From NCBI RefSeq assembly GCF_017303295.1, contig NZ_JAFKOK010000003.1:124001-188000 (forward strand): DNA of 64,000 bases, written 5' to 3'. Position 1 is the stretch's first letter. Each line of letters opens with the position of its first letter. The stretch is from Rhodobacter sp. NTK016B. Lineage in GTDB: Bacteria; Pseudomonadota; Alphaproteobacteria; Rhodobacterales; Rhodobacteraceae. The notes beneath the pieces were generated by a model that was not told the origin of the DNA, did not search any database, and was given only the letters and a program-made list of their open reading frames with translations. Below are positions 23,701 to 32,842 of this stretch, piece by piece. The translations under genes and the position numbers were made by a program.

Positions 23701-26166
23701 TCAGATCATCGGCGCCACATTCCAGATATCGGCCATGTAACCCTTGATCGTCCGGTCTGAGCTGAACCACCCGCTGCGGGCCGCGTTGAGGGCCGCCATG
23801 CGGGTCCAGTCGTCGCGCTGGAACCACGCGTGATCGACCCGGCGCTGGGCGTCCCAGTAGCTGTCGAAATCGGCACAGACGGTGAAGTAATCATGTGTCC
23901 GCAGGTTCTGCGTCACGCCCCGATACGTCGCCTTGTCCCCGTGCGAGAACGCCCCGCTTTCGATCAGCTCGATGGCGCCTTTCAGCCTTGCGCTGGCGGT
24001 GATGGCGCGGGCGGCATGGTCGGGGGTCTTGCGACACTCGACCACCTCGTCCGCGGTCATGCCGAACAGGAAGAAATTCTCGGCCCCCACCAATTCGCGG
24101 ATTTCCACGTTGGCGCCGTCCAGCGTGCCGATGGTCAGCGCGCCGTTCAGGCTGAATTTCATGTTGCCGGTGCCCGAGGCTTCCTTGCCCGCCGTCGAGA
24201 TCTGTTCCGACAGGTCCGAGGCCGGGATCAGCCGCTCGGCCATCGTGACGTTGTAGTTCGGCGGATAGACCACGGTCAGCAGGTCGCGCGTCGTCTTGTC
24301 GGCATTGATGACGCGGGCGACATTGTTGATAAGGTGGATGATCTCCTTGGCCATCACATAGCCCGGCGCGGCCTTGCCGCCGAAGATCTTCACCCGCGGC
24401 GCCCATCCGGCATCGGGATTGGCGCGGATTTCCTGCCACAAAGCGATGGTTTCAAGGATGTTCAGATGCTGGCGCTTGTATTCGTGGAAGCGCTTGATCT
24501 GCACGTCGAACATCGCGTCGGGATTGACGGCAATCCCCATCTCCTTGCGAATCCAGTTCGACAGCGCGACCTTGTTCTCGTTCTTGATCGCGGCGAAACC
24601 GTCGCGGAAGACCTGATCGGCAATCGCGGGTTCCAGCTCGGTCAGCCGTTCGAGATGATCTTCCCAGCCCTCGCCGATGGTATCGGTGATGAGGTTCGCC
24701 AGCCCCGGATTGGCGCCTTTCAGCCAGCGGCGGGGCGTCACGCCGTTCGTTTCGTTGACGATCCGGTCGGGATGCAGGGCGTGCAGGTCCGCAAAGACGG
24801 TGTCCTTGACCAGCTCGGTATGCAGGGCCGAGACGCCGTTCACCTTGTTGGCCATGATGAAGGACAGCTCGCCCATCTTCACTTCGCCATTCTCGACGAT
24901 CGACACGGTGCGCGACGGGTATTGCTTGGCATGGCCCGCATCGATGCGCTCGATGATCTGCATGTGGCGCGGCAGAACCTGCGCCATCAGGGTCTCGGGC
25001 CAGCGCTCGAGCGCTTCGGGCATCAGCGTGTGGTTGGTATAGCCAAGGCAGGCGCGGGCGGTTTCAACGGCGGTGTCGAACGCCATGCCGCGCTCGTCAT
25101 GCAGCAGGCGAACCAGCTCGGGGCCGGCGATGGCCGGATGGGTATCGTTCATCTGGATCGCCACGCGAGAGGACAGTGCCGAGAGGTCGCTGTGCTCGGA
25201 CGCGAAGCGGCGCAGGATGTCCCGCAGCGACGCGGCGGTGAAGAAGAATTCCTGTTTCAGCCGCAGTTCCTTGCCCTGCGCGGTGGTGTCGTCGGGATAG
25301 AGCACGCGGCTGATCGTGCGTGCCAGCGCTTCGGGCGCGGCGGCGCCGGTGAAATCGCCCCGGTTAAAGGCGTTGAGGTCGAAGGCGCGCAGCGGCTCGG
25401 CCCCCCACAGGCGCAGCGTGTTGGCCCATTTGCCCTGCCAGCCGACGATCGGCGTGTCATAGGCTTTCGCCATCACGGCGGATTCGGGCGTCCAGACGGC
25501 CGAGCGGCCGCTTTCGGCAACGGTGCCGCCAAAGCCGATGCGGAACGAGGCTTCGGGGCGCTCGAATTCCCAGCCATGCGACTGGCGCAGCCAATCCTCG
25601 GCGGTTTCGATCTGACGGCCATCGGGGCCGAAGCTCTGGCGGAACAGACCGTGCTCGTAACGGATGCCGTAGCCATAGGCCGGGCAGCCCAGCGTCGACA
25701 TGGAATCAAGGAAACAGGCGGCAAGACGCCCCAGCCCGCCATTGCCAAGCGCGGCGTCGGGTTCGTCGTTCAGCACCGCCTCGAAATCGAAGCCCAGGCC
25801 CAGAACAGCCTCGCGCGCCGAGTCGGTCAGGCCGACATTCATGATCGCGTCTTCCAGCAGACGGCCGATCAGGAATTCCATCGACAGGTAATAGACGCGT
25901 TTGGATTGCGCGGCATAGGTGGCGCGGGTCGCGCGGAACCAAGGCTCGATCACCTTGTCGCGGATGGCCAGCGTCAGCGCCATGCGCATGTCGTACAGGC
26001 TGGCATGCGCCAGGTCCTTGCCTTGCGAGTATTCGAGGTGCTTGAGGATCGCTTCGCGCAGTTCTGTGGCACTCATCGGCAACGTGTCCTTGCTGATCTT
26101 GGTGGGATTCCAGCCACTCAGGCCACTGGTTCCCTTGTCGAAGGTCATGGATCGGTTCGTACGCAT
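23701..26166 (-). CDS. glgP: Glycogen/starch/alpha-glucan phosphorylase (GT35)
   Basis: This 821-aa enzyme releases glucose 1-phosphate from glycogen. The PLP lysine lies in EASGTGNMKFSLNGALTIG. The N-terminal SMEFLIGRLLEDAI, the active-site NGGLGRLAACFLDS and RFHEYKRQHLN are all conserved. The ATG at 26166 follows AGGAGCAGGGA. As the first gene of the operon it places breakdown upstream of synthesis on one transcript, which implies that flux is controlled at enzyme level (GlgC and GlgP) rather than by separate transcription. Confidence 0.97.
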   Translation of the reverse strand: MRTNRSMTFDKGTSGLSGWNPTKISKDTLPMSATELREAILKHLEYSQGKDLAHASLYDMRMALTLAIRDKVIEPWFRATRATYAAQSKRVYYLSMEFLIGRLLEDAIMNVGLTDSAREAVLGLGFDFEAVLNDEPDAALGNGGLGRLAACFLDSMSTLGCPAYGYGIRYEHGLFRQSFGPDGRQIETAEDWLRQSHGWEFERPEASFRIGFGGTVAESGRSAVWTPESAVMAKAYDTPIVGWQGKWANTLRLWGAEPLRAFDLNAFNRGDFTGAAAPEALARTISRVLYPDDTTAQGKELRLKQEFFFTAASLRDILRRFASEHSDLSALSSRVAIQMNDTHPAIAGPELVRLLHDERGMAFDTAVETARACLGYTNHTLMPEALERWPETLMAQVLPRHMQIIERIDAGHAKQYPSRTVSIVENGEVKMGELSFIMANKVNGVSALHTELVKDTVFADLHALHPDRIVNETNGVTPRRWLKGANPGLANLITDTIGEGWEDHLERLTELEPAIADQVFRDGFAAIKNENKVALSNWIRKEMGIAVNPDAMFDVQIKRFHEYKRQHLNILETIALWQEIRANPDAGWAPRVKIFGGKAAPGYVMAKEIIHLINNVARVINADKTTRDLLTVVYPPNYNVTMAERLIPASDLSEQISTAGKEASGTGNMKFSLNGALTIGTLDGANVEIRELVGAENFFLFGMTADEVVECRKTPDHAARAITASARLKGAIELIESGAFSHGDKATYRGVTQNLRTHDYFTVCADFDSYWDAQRRVDHAWFQRDDWTRMAALNAARSGWFSSDRTIKGYMADIWNVAPMI

Positions 26167-26197
26167 TCCCTGCTCCTGTTCGGCACATCGTTACAAT

Positions 26198-26218
26198 GGC
26201 CCCGGCACGGATGGGGCC
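26198..26218 (-). promoter_or_regulatory. Hairpin in the glgP leader
   Basis: GGCCCC and GGGGCC arms (6 bp, 9-nt loop) lie 32-52 nt upstream of the glgP start codon on its sense strand. No standard promoter could be placed with confidence in 26167-26304. The hairpin may be in the 5' leader of the operon; its role is unknown. Confidence 0.35.
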
Positions 26219-26304
26219 TTGAAATCCGATATTTCCGCCGGAACAGGGCCAAAAGCGGGCAGGTCTGCAGTCGTTTGGCGACAAAAGAAGGGTTTTTTGC
26301 AGCG

Positions 26305-26345
26305 GCAGCATCGCGGGCGCGTTTCAGGGCGCCGCGCGATGCTGC
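26305..26345. terminator. Strong hairpin downstream of the hydrolase gene
   Basis: GCAGCATCGCG (26305-26315) and CGCGATGCTGC (26335-26345) are perfect 11-bp arms, and further GGCGC/GCGCC pairing is possible inside. It begins about ten bases after the stop of the minus-strand hydrolase gene, a usual terminator position, but in that direction it is followed by A-rich and not T-rich sequence. It also lies upstream of glgP. Confidence 0.5.
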
Positions 26346-26355
26346 GGGTGCAATG

Positions 26356-27015
26356 TCAGCGCGTGACCTCGGAGAGGCGGCGAGTGACGTAGGTTTTCAC
26401 GGTGTCGAGCATCGGGTTCATGTGCTGCTCTTCGTCGCGGAAGAAGTGATCCGCGCCTTCGATCTGCTCATGCGTGATGGTGATGCCCTTCTGCTCGTGC
26501 AGCTTGTTGACCAGCGTGGTCACATCTTTGGGCGGCGCGATCCGGTCGGCGGTGCCGTTGATGATGAGCCCCGAGGCAGGGCAGGGCGCAAGGAAGCTGA
26601 AATCGTACAGATTCGCGGGCGGTGCGACCGACACGAAGCCGGTGATGTCAGGCCGGCGCATTAGCAATTGCATGCCGATCCACGCACCGAAGCTGAAGCC
26701 GCAGACCCAGCAATGGCGCGAGTTCTGGTTTTGCGATTGGAGATAGTCGAGCGCTGCCGCCGCATCCGAAAGCTCACCCACGCCCTGATCGTATTCACCC
26801 TGACTGCGGCCGACGCCCCGGAAGTTGAAGCGCAGCACCGAGAAGCCCATCGAATGAAAGGCATAATGCAGGTTGTAGACGACCTTGTTGTTCATCGTGC
26901 CGCCGAACTGCGGATGCGGATGCAGCACGATGGCAACGGGGGCGTCGCGGTTGGGTTGCGGGTGGTAGCGTCCTTCGAGACGGCCATCAGGACCGGCAAA
27001 AATCACTTCGGGCAT
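26356..27015 (-). CDS. Alpha/beta hydrolase
   Basis: This 219-aa protein has the alpha/beta-hydrolase fold. The oxyanion-region motif is HPHPQFGGTMNN, the nucleophile elbow is GFSFGAW (Ser), an Asp lies in INGTADRIAPP, and a late His is in EGADHFF. The pattern HPHPxxGG...NFRGVGRSQG is common in a conserved proteobacterial family with no established substrate (COG2945-like). It is divergent from iscR. The ATG has only a modest AAGG upstream. A hairpin follows the stop codon. Confidence 0.85.
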   Translation of the reverse strand: MPEVIFAGPDGRLEGRYHPQPNRDAPVAIVLHPHPQFGGTMNNKVVYNLHYAFHSMGFSVLRFNFRGVGRSQGEYDQGVGELSDAAAALDYLQSQNQNSRHCWVCGFSFGAWIGMQLLMRRPDITGFVSVAPPANLYDFSFLAPCPASGLIINGTADRIAPPKDVTTLVNKLHEQKGITITHEQIEGADHFFRDEEQHMNPMLDTVKTYVTRRLSEVTR

Positions 27016-27061
27016 AAAGGACCTTCTGCTGCCTTGGGTGTTCTGGGCGGCGCGGGCTTTG

Positions 27062-27100
27062 TTGACAAAAGCGCTCGGCCATTCTAGAACGTTTCTAACT
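27062..27100 (+). promoter_or_regulatory. iscR-suf promoter with Irr-like palindrome
   Basis: TTGACA (27062-27067), a 17-nt spacer and TAGAAC (27085-27090) give a good sigma-70 promoter for iscR-suf. TAGAA-CGT-TTCTA (27085-27097) is a palindrome over the -10 and resembles the Irr (ICE) box TTTAGAA...TTCTAAA known for alphaproteobacterial iron genes, including suf operons. Repression by Irr under iron limitation, or occupation by IscR, are the two regulatory readings. The leader to the iscR ATG is about 125 nt. Confidence 0.6.
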
Positions 27101-27220
27101 TCAGCCCAAGCGCGGGCGAAGCCGGTTCAGGCGGGATAGCAGTTAAGCAAGGCCACGTCATCCGTCAATTACTTTGCGTCCGCTGCGTCACCCGTGGCGG
27201 CACAATAGAGGGTTCGTGCC

Positions 27221-27685
27221 ATGAAGCTTTCCACCAAAGGGCGTTACGCGACGGTTGCCATGGTCGATCTGGCCATTTTGCAGCGTCGCTCGGATGCGCG
27301 CCATGTCTCGCTGGCCGAGATCGCGCGCCGTCAGGACGTGAGCCAGGCTTATCTCGAGCAGCTTTTCGTCAAGCTGCGCCGCGCGGGGCTGGTCGAATCG
27401 GTGCGCGGGCCGGGTGGCGGCTATCGTCTGGCGCTGGCGCCTGCGGATATCCGCGTGGCTGACATCCTTGAAGCGGTCGAGGAATCGGTTTCCGCCCTGC
27501 AATCAGGGGCCGGGGCCTCGGGCGGGGTGTCGGGCAGTCAGGCGCAGTCGATGACCAATCGGCTGTGGGAGGGGCTGTCGGCCCATGTCTACGTCTTCCT
27601 TCACCAGACCACGCTGGCCGATGTCGCGGGCAACGGGCTGCGGCCCTGTCCGGCGGTGCCCAGCCTTTTCCAGGTCACGGCCTGA
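27221..27685 (+). CDS. iscR: Rrf2-family iron-sulfur regulator IscR (single-cysteine type)
   Basis: This 154-aa Rrf2 protein has the N-terminal MKLSTKGRYA, the helix-turn-helix SLAEIARRQDVSQAYLEQLF and the wing GPGGGYRLA. The three clustered cysteines that hold the [2Fe-2S] cluster in E. coli IscR are absent; the only cysteine is Cys143 in RPCPAV. As I recall, Rhodobacter sphaeroides IscR also lacks the usual ligands yet acts as an Fe-S repressor. It heads the suf operon, and the desulfurase gene starts five bases after its stop, so it most likely regulates this operon. Confidence 0.92.
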   Translation: MKLSTKGRYATVAMVDLAILQRRSDARHVSLAEIARRQDVSQAYLEQLFVKLRRAGLVESVRGPGGGYRLALAPADIRVADILEAVEESVSALQSGAGASGGVSGSQAQSMTNRLWEGLSAHVYVFLHQTTLADVAGNGLRPCPAVPSLFQVTA

Positions 27686-27690
27686 AGCCG

Positions 27691-28773
27691 ATGCGGGAGC
27701 GTCTTTATCTCGACTGGAACGCCAGCGCGCCGCTGAGGTCCGAGGCGCGTGACGCGATGATCGCGGCGATGGATGTGGTGGGCAATGCCAGCTCGATCCA
27801 TGCCGAAGGGCGCGCCGTGCGCGGTCTGATCGAGCGCGCGCGCGCGCAAGTGTCGCGGGCCCTCGGCGCCGAGGGGGCGGATATCGTCTTCACCTCGGGC
27901 GCGACCGAGGCCGCGGCTTTGGCCCATGGCGGGCGCGGTCTGCACTGCGCGGGGATCGAGCATGACGCCATCGCCGCATGGTGCACGCCCGATCTGCCGG
28001 TGGACCGCGACGGAGTGGTGACCCTGACCGATCCGGCGCATTCGAGCCTGCAACTGGCCAATTCCGAAACCGGCATCGTGCAGGATCTGCCCGAAGGGCT
28101 GGCCGTCAGCGATCTGACGCAGGCCTTCGGCAAGCTGCCTTTCGCCTTCAACTGGCTGGGCTGCGACATGGGTCTGGTGTCGGCGCACAAGCTGGGTGGC
28201 CCCAAGGGCATCGGCGCGCTGGCGCTGCGTCAGGGGCTGGATGTCACCGCAACGATCCGGGGCGGCGGGCAGGAAATGGGCCGCCGCGCGGGCACCGAGA
28301 ATGTCATCGGGATCGCCGGTTTCGGCGCCGCTGCCGAGGCCGCCGCGCGCGATCTCGAACGCGGTGTCTGGGACGAGGTGGCCGAAACCAGAAATCTTCT
28401 CGAACAGGCTCTGGAAGCGGAATGTTCAGGGATTATCTTGGTGTCAAACGGCAAGCCCCGGCTGCCCAACACCCTGAGCCTGATCGCGCCGGGGTGGAAG
28501 GGTGAAACCCAGGTGATGGCCATGGATCTTCAGGGTTTCGCGGTTTCGGCCGGCTCTGCCTGTTCTTCGGGCAAGGTCACGGCCAGCCGCGTCCTGACGG
28601 CGATGGGCTATTCCGAGGCCGAGGCAGGATCGGCGCTGCGGCTGTCGATCGGGCCCGGCATCGCCAAAGAAGACGCGCTGCGGTTCGCCGCGGCCTACGG
28701 CAAAGCCTGGAAGCGGGCGGGCCAACGCATGAAACAGGCGGGCGCAGACCTGCCGCGACAAACGGGAAACTGA
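27691..28773 (+). CDS. Cysteine desulfurase (NifS/IscS-type)
   Basis: This 360-aa PLP enzyme takes sulfur from cysteine. LYLDWNASAPLR opens the class-V aminotransferase fold, the PLP lysine lies in SAHKLGGPKG, RAGTENVIGIAG is conserved, and the persulfide cysteine is in SAGSACSSGK. It is about 40 residues shorter than E. coli IscS. It lies between iscR and sufB, as in other Rhodobacterales, and is the first of two desulfurases in this operon (sufS is the second). Confidence 0.93.
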   Translation: MRERLYLDWNASAPLRSEARDAMIAAMDVVGNASSIHAEGRAVRGLIERARAQVSRALGAEGADIVFTSGATEAAALAHGGRGLHCAGIEHDAIAAWCTPDLPVDRDGVVTLTDPAHSSLQLANSETGIVQDLPEGLAVSDLTQAFGKLPFAFNWLGCDMGLVSAHKLGGPKGIGALALRQGLDVTATIRGGGQEMGRRAGTENVIGIAGFGAAAEAAARDLERGVWDEVAETRNLLEQALEAECSGIILVSNGKPRLPNTLSLIAPGWKGETQVMAMDLQGFAVSAGSACSSGKVTASRVLTAMGYSEAEAGSALRLSIGPGIAKEDALRFAAAYGKAWKRAGQRMKQAGADLPRQTGN

Positions 28774-28776
28774 CTT

Positions 28777-30303
28777 ATGGCGGCTTTGGACAATTCCACA
28801 GAGGTCCGCGACGGCGTGGACCGCGAGACGGTCGAAACCGTCCAGTCGATGGCTGGCAAGTACAAGCACGGCTGGGAAACCGATATCGAGATGGACTTCG
28901 CCCCGAAGGGGCTGAACGAAGACATCGTGCGTCTGATCTCGGAAAAGAACGACGAGCCGGAATGGATGCTGGAATGGCGTCTGGGCGCGTTCCGTCGCTG
29001 GCTGCAGATGGAATCCCCCGACTGGGCGATGCTCGACATTCCGATGATCGACTACCAAGAGCAGTATTACTACGCCAAACCCAAGAGCATGGCGGAAAAG
29101 CCCAAATCGCTCGACGAGGTCGATCCCAAGCTTCTGGCCACCTATGAAAAGCTGGGCATCCCGTTGAAGGAACAGATGGTTCTGGCCGGGATCGAGGATC
29201 CGGACGGCGAGATCGCGCCCGATCGCAAGGTCGCCGTGGACGCGGTGTTCGATTCCGTGAGCGTGGGCACCACCTTCAAGGAAGAGCTGCGCAAGGCGGG
29301 CGTGATCTTCTGCTCGATCTCGGAGGCGATCCGCGAGCATCCCGAACTGGTGAAGAAATATATCGGTTCGGTCGTGCCGGTCACCGACAATTACTTTGCC
29401 ACGCTCAACAGCGCGGTCTTCTCGGATGGCTCGTTCGTCTATGTCCCGCCGGGCGTGAAATGCCCGATGGAACTGTCGACCTATTTCCGCATCAATGCCG
29501 AGAATACGGGTCAGTTCGAACGCACGCTCATTATTGCCGATAAAGGTGCATATGTAAGTTACCTTGAAGGCTGTACCGCGCCCCAGCGCGATACTGCGCA
29601 GCTGCACGCGGCGGTGGTCGAGATCGTCGTTCTGGAAGATGCCGAGGTGAAATACTCGACCGTTCAGAACTGGTATCCGGGCGACGAGAACGGCAAGGGC
29701 GGGATCTACAACTTCGTCACCAAGCGCGCCGATTGCCGCGAGGACCGCGCCAAGGTGATGTGGACTCAGGTCGAGACCGGCTCGGCGATCACGTGGAAAT
29801 ATCCGTCCTGCGTGCTGCGCGGCGACGACACGTCGGGCGAGTTCTATTCGATCGCGATCACCAACAATTACCAGCAGGCCGATACCGGCACGAAGATGGT
29901 CCATCTGGGCAAGAATTCGCGCTCGCGTATCGTGTCCAAGGGGATTTCGGCGGGCCACGCGCAGAACACCTACCGGGGCCTTGTGTCGATGCATCCCCGC
30001 GCCACCGACAGCCGCAACTACACCCAGTGCGACAGCTTGCTGATCGGCGATCAATGCGGCGCGCATACGGTGCCCTATATCGAGGTCAAGAACGCTTCGA
30101 GCCGCGTCGAGCACGAGGCGACCACGTCGAAAGTCGATGACGATCAGCTCTTCTATTGCCGCCAGCGCGGCATGGACGAAGAGGAAGCGGTCGCGCTGGT
30201 GGTCAACGGCTTCTGCCGCGAAGTGCTGCAGGCCCTGCCGATGGAATTCGCGATGGAAGCGCAAGCGCTCGTCGCGATCTCGCTGGAAGGGTCGGTCGGG
30301 TGA
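28777..30303 (+). CDS. sufB: Fe-S cluster scaffold subunit SufB
   Basis: This 508-aa protein is the SufB subunit of the SufBC2D scaffold. Conserved features are [12 protein letters not shown], the core beta-helix, and the C-terminal [20 protein letters not shown], with the family glutamate and cysteine involved in cluster assembly. It starts four bases after the desulfurase stop and ends in a GTGA overlap with a small membrane-protein gene. The partner genes sufC and sufD lie 1.8 kb downstream, separated by five other genes. Confidence 0.97.
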   Translation: MAALDNSTEVRDGVDRETVETVQSMAGKYKHGWETDIEMDFAPKGLNEDIVRLISEKNDEPEWMLEWRLGAFRRWLQMESPDWAMLDIPMIDYQEQYYYAKPKSMAEKPKSLDEVDPKLLATYEKLGIPLKEQMVLAGIEDPDGEIAPDRKVAVDAVFDSVSVGTTFKEELRKAGVIFCSISEAIREHPELVKKYIGSVVPVTDNYFATLNSAVFSDGSFVYVPPGVKCPMELSTYFRINAENTGQFERTLIIADKGAYVSYLEGCTAPQRDTAQLHAAVVEIVVLEDAEVKYSTVQNWYPGDENGKGGIYNFVTKRADCREDRAKVMWTQVETGSAITWKYPSCVLRGDDTSGEFYSIAITNNYQQADTGTKMVHLGKNSRSRIVSKGISAGHAQNTYRGLVSMHPRATDSRNYTQCDSLLIGDQCGAHTVPYIEVKNASSRVEHEATTSKVDDDQLFYCRQRGMDEEEAVALVVNGFCREVLQALPMEFAMEAQALVAISLEGSVG

Positions 30304-30461
30304 GCTTTGACCGGGTCGAACAGACGGGTATCGAACAGACGGGTAGCCGGGCCGCGGCGCAGGCCCGGCGCGATGCCGGGCGGCAGTTGGTGGTGTCTTT
30401 CGCCATGCTGATGGGCGTGACAATCGGCACCGCGCTGCTCTTCGCCTCCGTCGGGGGCTGA
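30300..30461 (+). CDS. Small single-pass membrane protein in the suf operon
   Basis: This 53-aa protein has a GTG start overlapping the sufB stop (GTGA). The N-terminal half is polar ([20 protein letters not shown]), and one hydrophobic segment, about residues 30-52, follows. I do not recognise a family. The tight coupling to sufB argues that it is translated. Its function is unknown. Confidence 0.6.
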   Translation: MSFDRVEQTGIEQTGSRAAAQARRDAGRQLVVSFAMLMGVTIGTALLFASVGG

Positions 30462-30464
30462 GCC

Positions 30465-30668
30465 ATGGCGCTGCTGCAATACCTGTTCCTGAAATCCGCG
30501 GGCGTTGGTGTCGGCGTGTTCCTTGGCACGATGATCGGCCTTGGCCTGCGCCGCTCGAAGGGCAAGACCGAGGGGCTGGTGCGCGGCTCGGTCGCGTTGA
30601 CCGCGCTGGTCGCCGGGTTGTTGGGTCTTGTCGTGATGATGTTCATAACCTGGATGGGGATGCGCTGA
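30465..30668 (+). CDS. Small two-segment membrane protein in the suf operon
   Basis: This 67-aa protein has two hydrophobic helices (about residues 5-28 and 43-65) joined by a basic loop, [15 protein letters not shown]. It starts three bases after the preceding small gene and ends one base before the YbjQ gene, so it is part of the operon. The N-terminal glycine pattern [16 protein letters not shown] is distinctive, but I cannot assign a family or role. Confidence 0.65.
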   Translation: MALLQYLFLKSAGVGVGVFLGTMIGLGLRRSKGKTEGLVRGSVALTALVAGLLGLVVMMFITWMGMR

Positions 30669-30669
30669 T

Positions 30670-30984
30670 ATGATCGTGACCACCACACCCAATGTCGAAG
30701 GCCACCCGATCCGGACCTATCACGGCATCGTCGTGGGCGAGGCCATCGTCGGCGCCAATGTCGTGCGGGATTTCTTCGCGCGGGTCACCGATGTGATCGG
30801 CGGGCGTTCGGGCGCTTACGAATCCAAGCTGCAGGATGCGCGCGAGATCGCGCTTCAGGAAATGCAGGATCGCGCCGCAAGGCTGGGCGGCAACGCGGTG
30901 GTCGGCGTCGATCTCGATTACGAAGTGGTGGGCGATTCAATGCTGATGGTCTCGGCCTCGGGCACCGCTGTCACTCTGGGGTGA
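30670..30984 (+). CDS. YbjQ / UPF0145-family protein
   Basis: This 104-aa protein matches the YbjQ family (described as heavy-metal-binding): [37 protein letters not shown] and [13 protein letters not shown] are the family signatures. Such proteins form oligomeric rings, and their role is not settled. A place inside an Fe-S assembly operon fits a metal-related job but does not prove it. It lies one base after the previous gene. Confidence 0.88.
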   Translation: MIVTTTPNVEGHPIRTYHGIVVGEAIVGANVVRDFFARVTDVIGGRSGAYESKLQDAREIALQEMQDRAARLGGNAVVGVDLDYEVVGDSMLMVSASGTAVTLG

Positions 30985-30994
30985 GGGAAACGCG

Positions 30995-31189
30995 ATGAAC
31001 CTCAAATGGTGGCTTTCGACGGCCGAACCGCGCTCGCGCTATGTGCTGCTGGTGGCAATCGGCGTGGTGCTGATGATGACGCTGACCTATTCGATCTGGT
31101 ATCCGGGCGGGCGCGGCATGGCGGCCTTTGCCGCGATCTGCGCGGTGATCCTGTCGCATGTCTCGGCCAAGCTGGTGATGCGGAGCTGA
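30995..31189 (+). CDS. Small two-segment membrane protein
   Basis: This 64-aa protein starts with MNLKWWLST and carries two hydrophobic helices (about residues 17-38 and 41-61). A GAGG-type site precedes the ATG. It is co-oriented and closely spaced with YbjQ. I see no catalytic motif and do not recognise the family. Confidence 0.65.
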   Translation: MNLKWWLSTAEPRSRYVLLVAIGVVLMMTLTYSIWYPGGRGMAAFAAICAVILSHVSAKLVMRS

Positions 31190-31262
31190 TCGCCATGGCC
31201 TTCTCGTCACCTCTCGTTGTCCGCAGGTCGGCCCGCTTCGCGCGGGCCGGAGGGCTGCGCGC

Positions 31263-32069
31263 ATGACGACGTGGTTCGAAGGGCCCATGGTGCGCCAGCC
31301 GGCGGTTCCGATGACCGACCGTCTGGCCGCGTGGCGGGCAGGCGCGCCGCTGCCTCTGCCGGCGATGGAGCTGGTTCATGCGACCGTGCGCGGGCGGCCC
31401 GTGGTTTTCTGCCTGACGATGGAAGACGACCCGATCCAGCGCGCGCATCGCAAGGGCCGGTTCTATGAGGGCGCCGATCTGAACGCGGTGATCGGCCATG
31501 TCGCGCCGGGCGGCACGGTGCTGGATATCGGCGCGAATGTGGGCAATCACACGCTCTATTTCGCCATGTTCACCGGCGCCGCCCGCGTGATCCCGGTCGA
31601 GCCGAACCCGCTGGCGCTGGAGCCGCTCGTTGGCAATGTGCTGGCCAACCGGCTGCAGGGGCTGGTCGATCTGTCGTATCTGGGCTTCGGTCTGGGGGCT
31701 GCGGATAGCGATGGCTGGGGAATGAAGGCCCATGACCGCAATCTTGGCGCCACGAAGATGTTCGCGGGGCAGGGCGATCTGATCGTCCGTCAGGGCGATG
31801 CGGTCTTTGCCGATCTGAGGCCCGATCTGGTCAAGATCGATGTCGAGGGGATGGAAATGGAGGTTCTGGCCGGGCTCGATGCGCTGATCGCGCGGGCCCG
31901 TCCGGTCATGATGATCGAGGTCCGCGAGGATCGCGACGACGACTTCAGGGTCTGGGCGTCGGCGCGGGATTACCGTGTCGATGTGCTCAGTGCCGAGACG
32001 AAACACACCAATTATCTGCTGCTGCCAGGCGTCGCGACATCGCGGCCGGACCCTGCGGGCGGCGTTTGA
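31263..32069 (+). CDS. FkbM-family SAM-dependent methyltransferase
   Basis: This 268-aa protein has the FkbM methyltransferase pattern. Motif I is VLDIGANVGNHTLYFA, the acidic motif is VIPVEPNPLALEPL, and LVKIDVEGMEMEVLAG plus MMIEVREDRDDDF are the typical C-terminal signatures. FkbM enzymes O-methylate sugars or small molecules. Its presence just upstream of sufC is unexpected, because no methylation step is known in Suf-type cluster assembly. It may simply be carried in the operon. Confidence 0.88.
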   Translation: MTTWFEGPMVRQPAVPMTDRLAAWRAGAPLPLPAMELVHATVRGRPVVFCLTMEDDPIQRAHRKGRFYEGADLNAVIGHVAPGGTVLDIGANVGNHTLYFAMFTGAARVIPVEPNPLALEPLVGNVLANRLQGLVDLSYLGFGLGAADSDGWGMKAHDRNLGATKMFAGQGDLIVRQGDAVFADLRPDLVKIDVEGMEMEVLAGLDALIARARPVMMIEVREDRDDDFRVWASARDYRVDVLSAETKHTNYLLLPGVATSRPDPAGGV

Positions 32070-32083
32070 GAAAAGAGGATACG

Positions 32084-32838
<755 letters not shown>

Positions 32839-32842
<4 letters not shown>

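Noticed and set aside
26167-26304. Riboswitch or clear sigma-70 promoter before glgP
   Set aside because: Only a 6-bp hairpin was found; no known riboswitch core and no -35/-10 pair with normal spacing.
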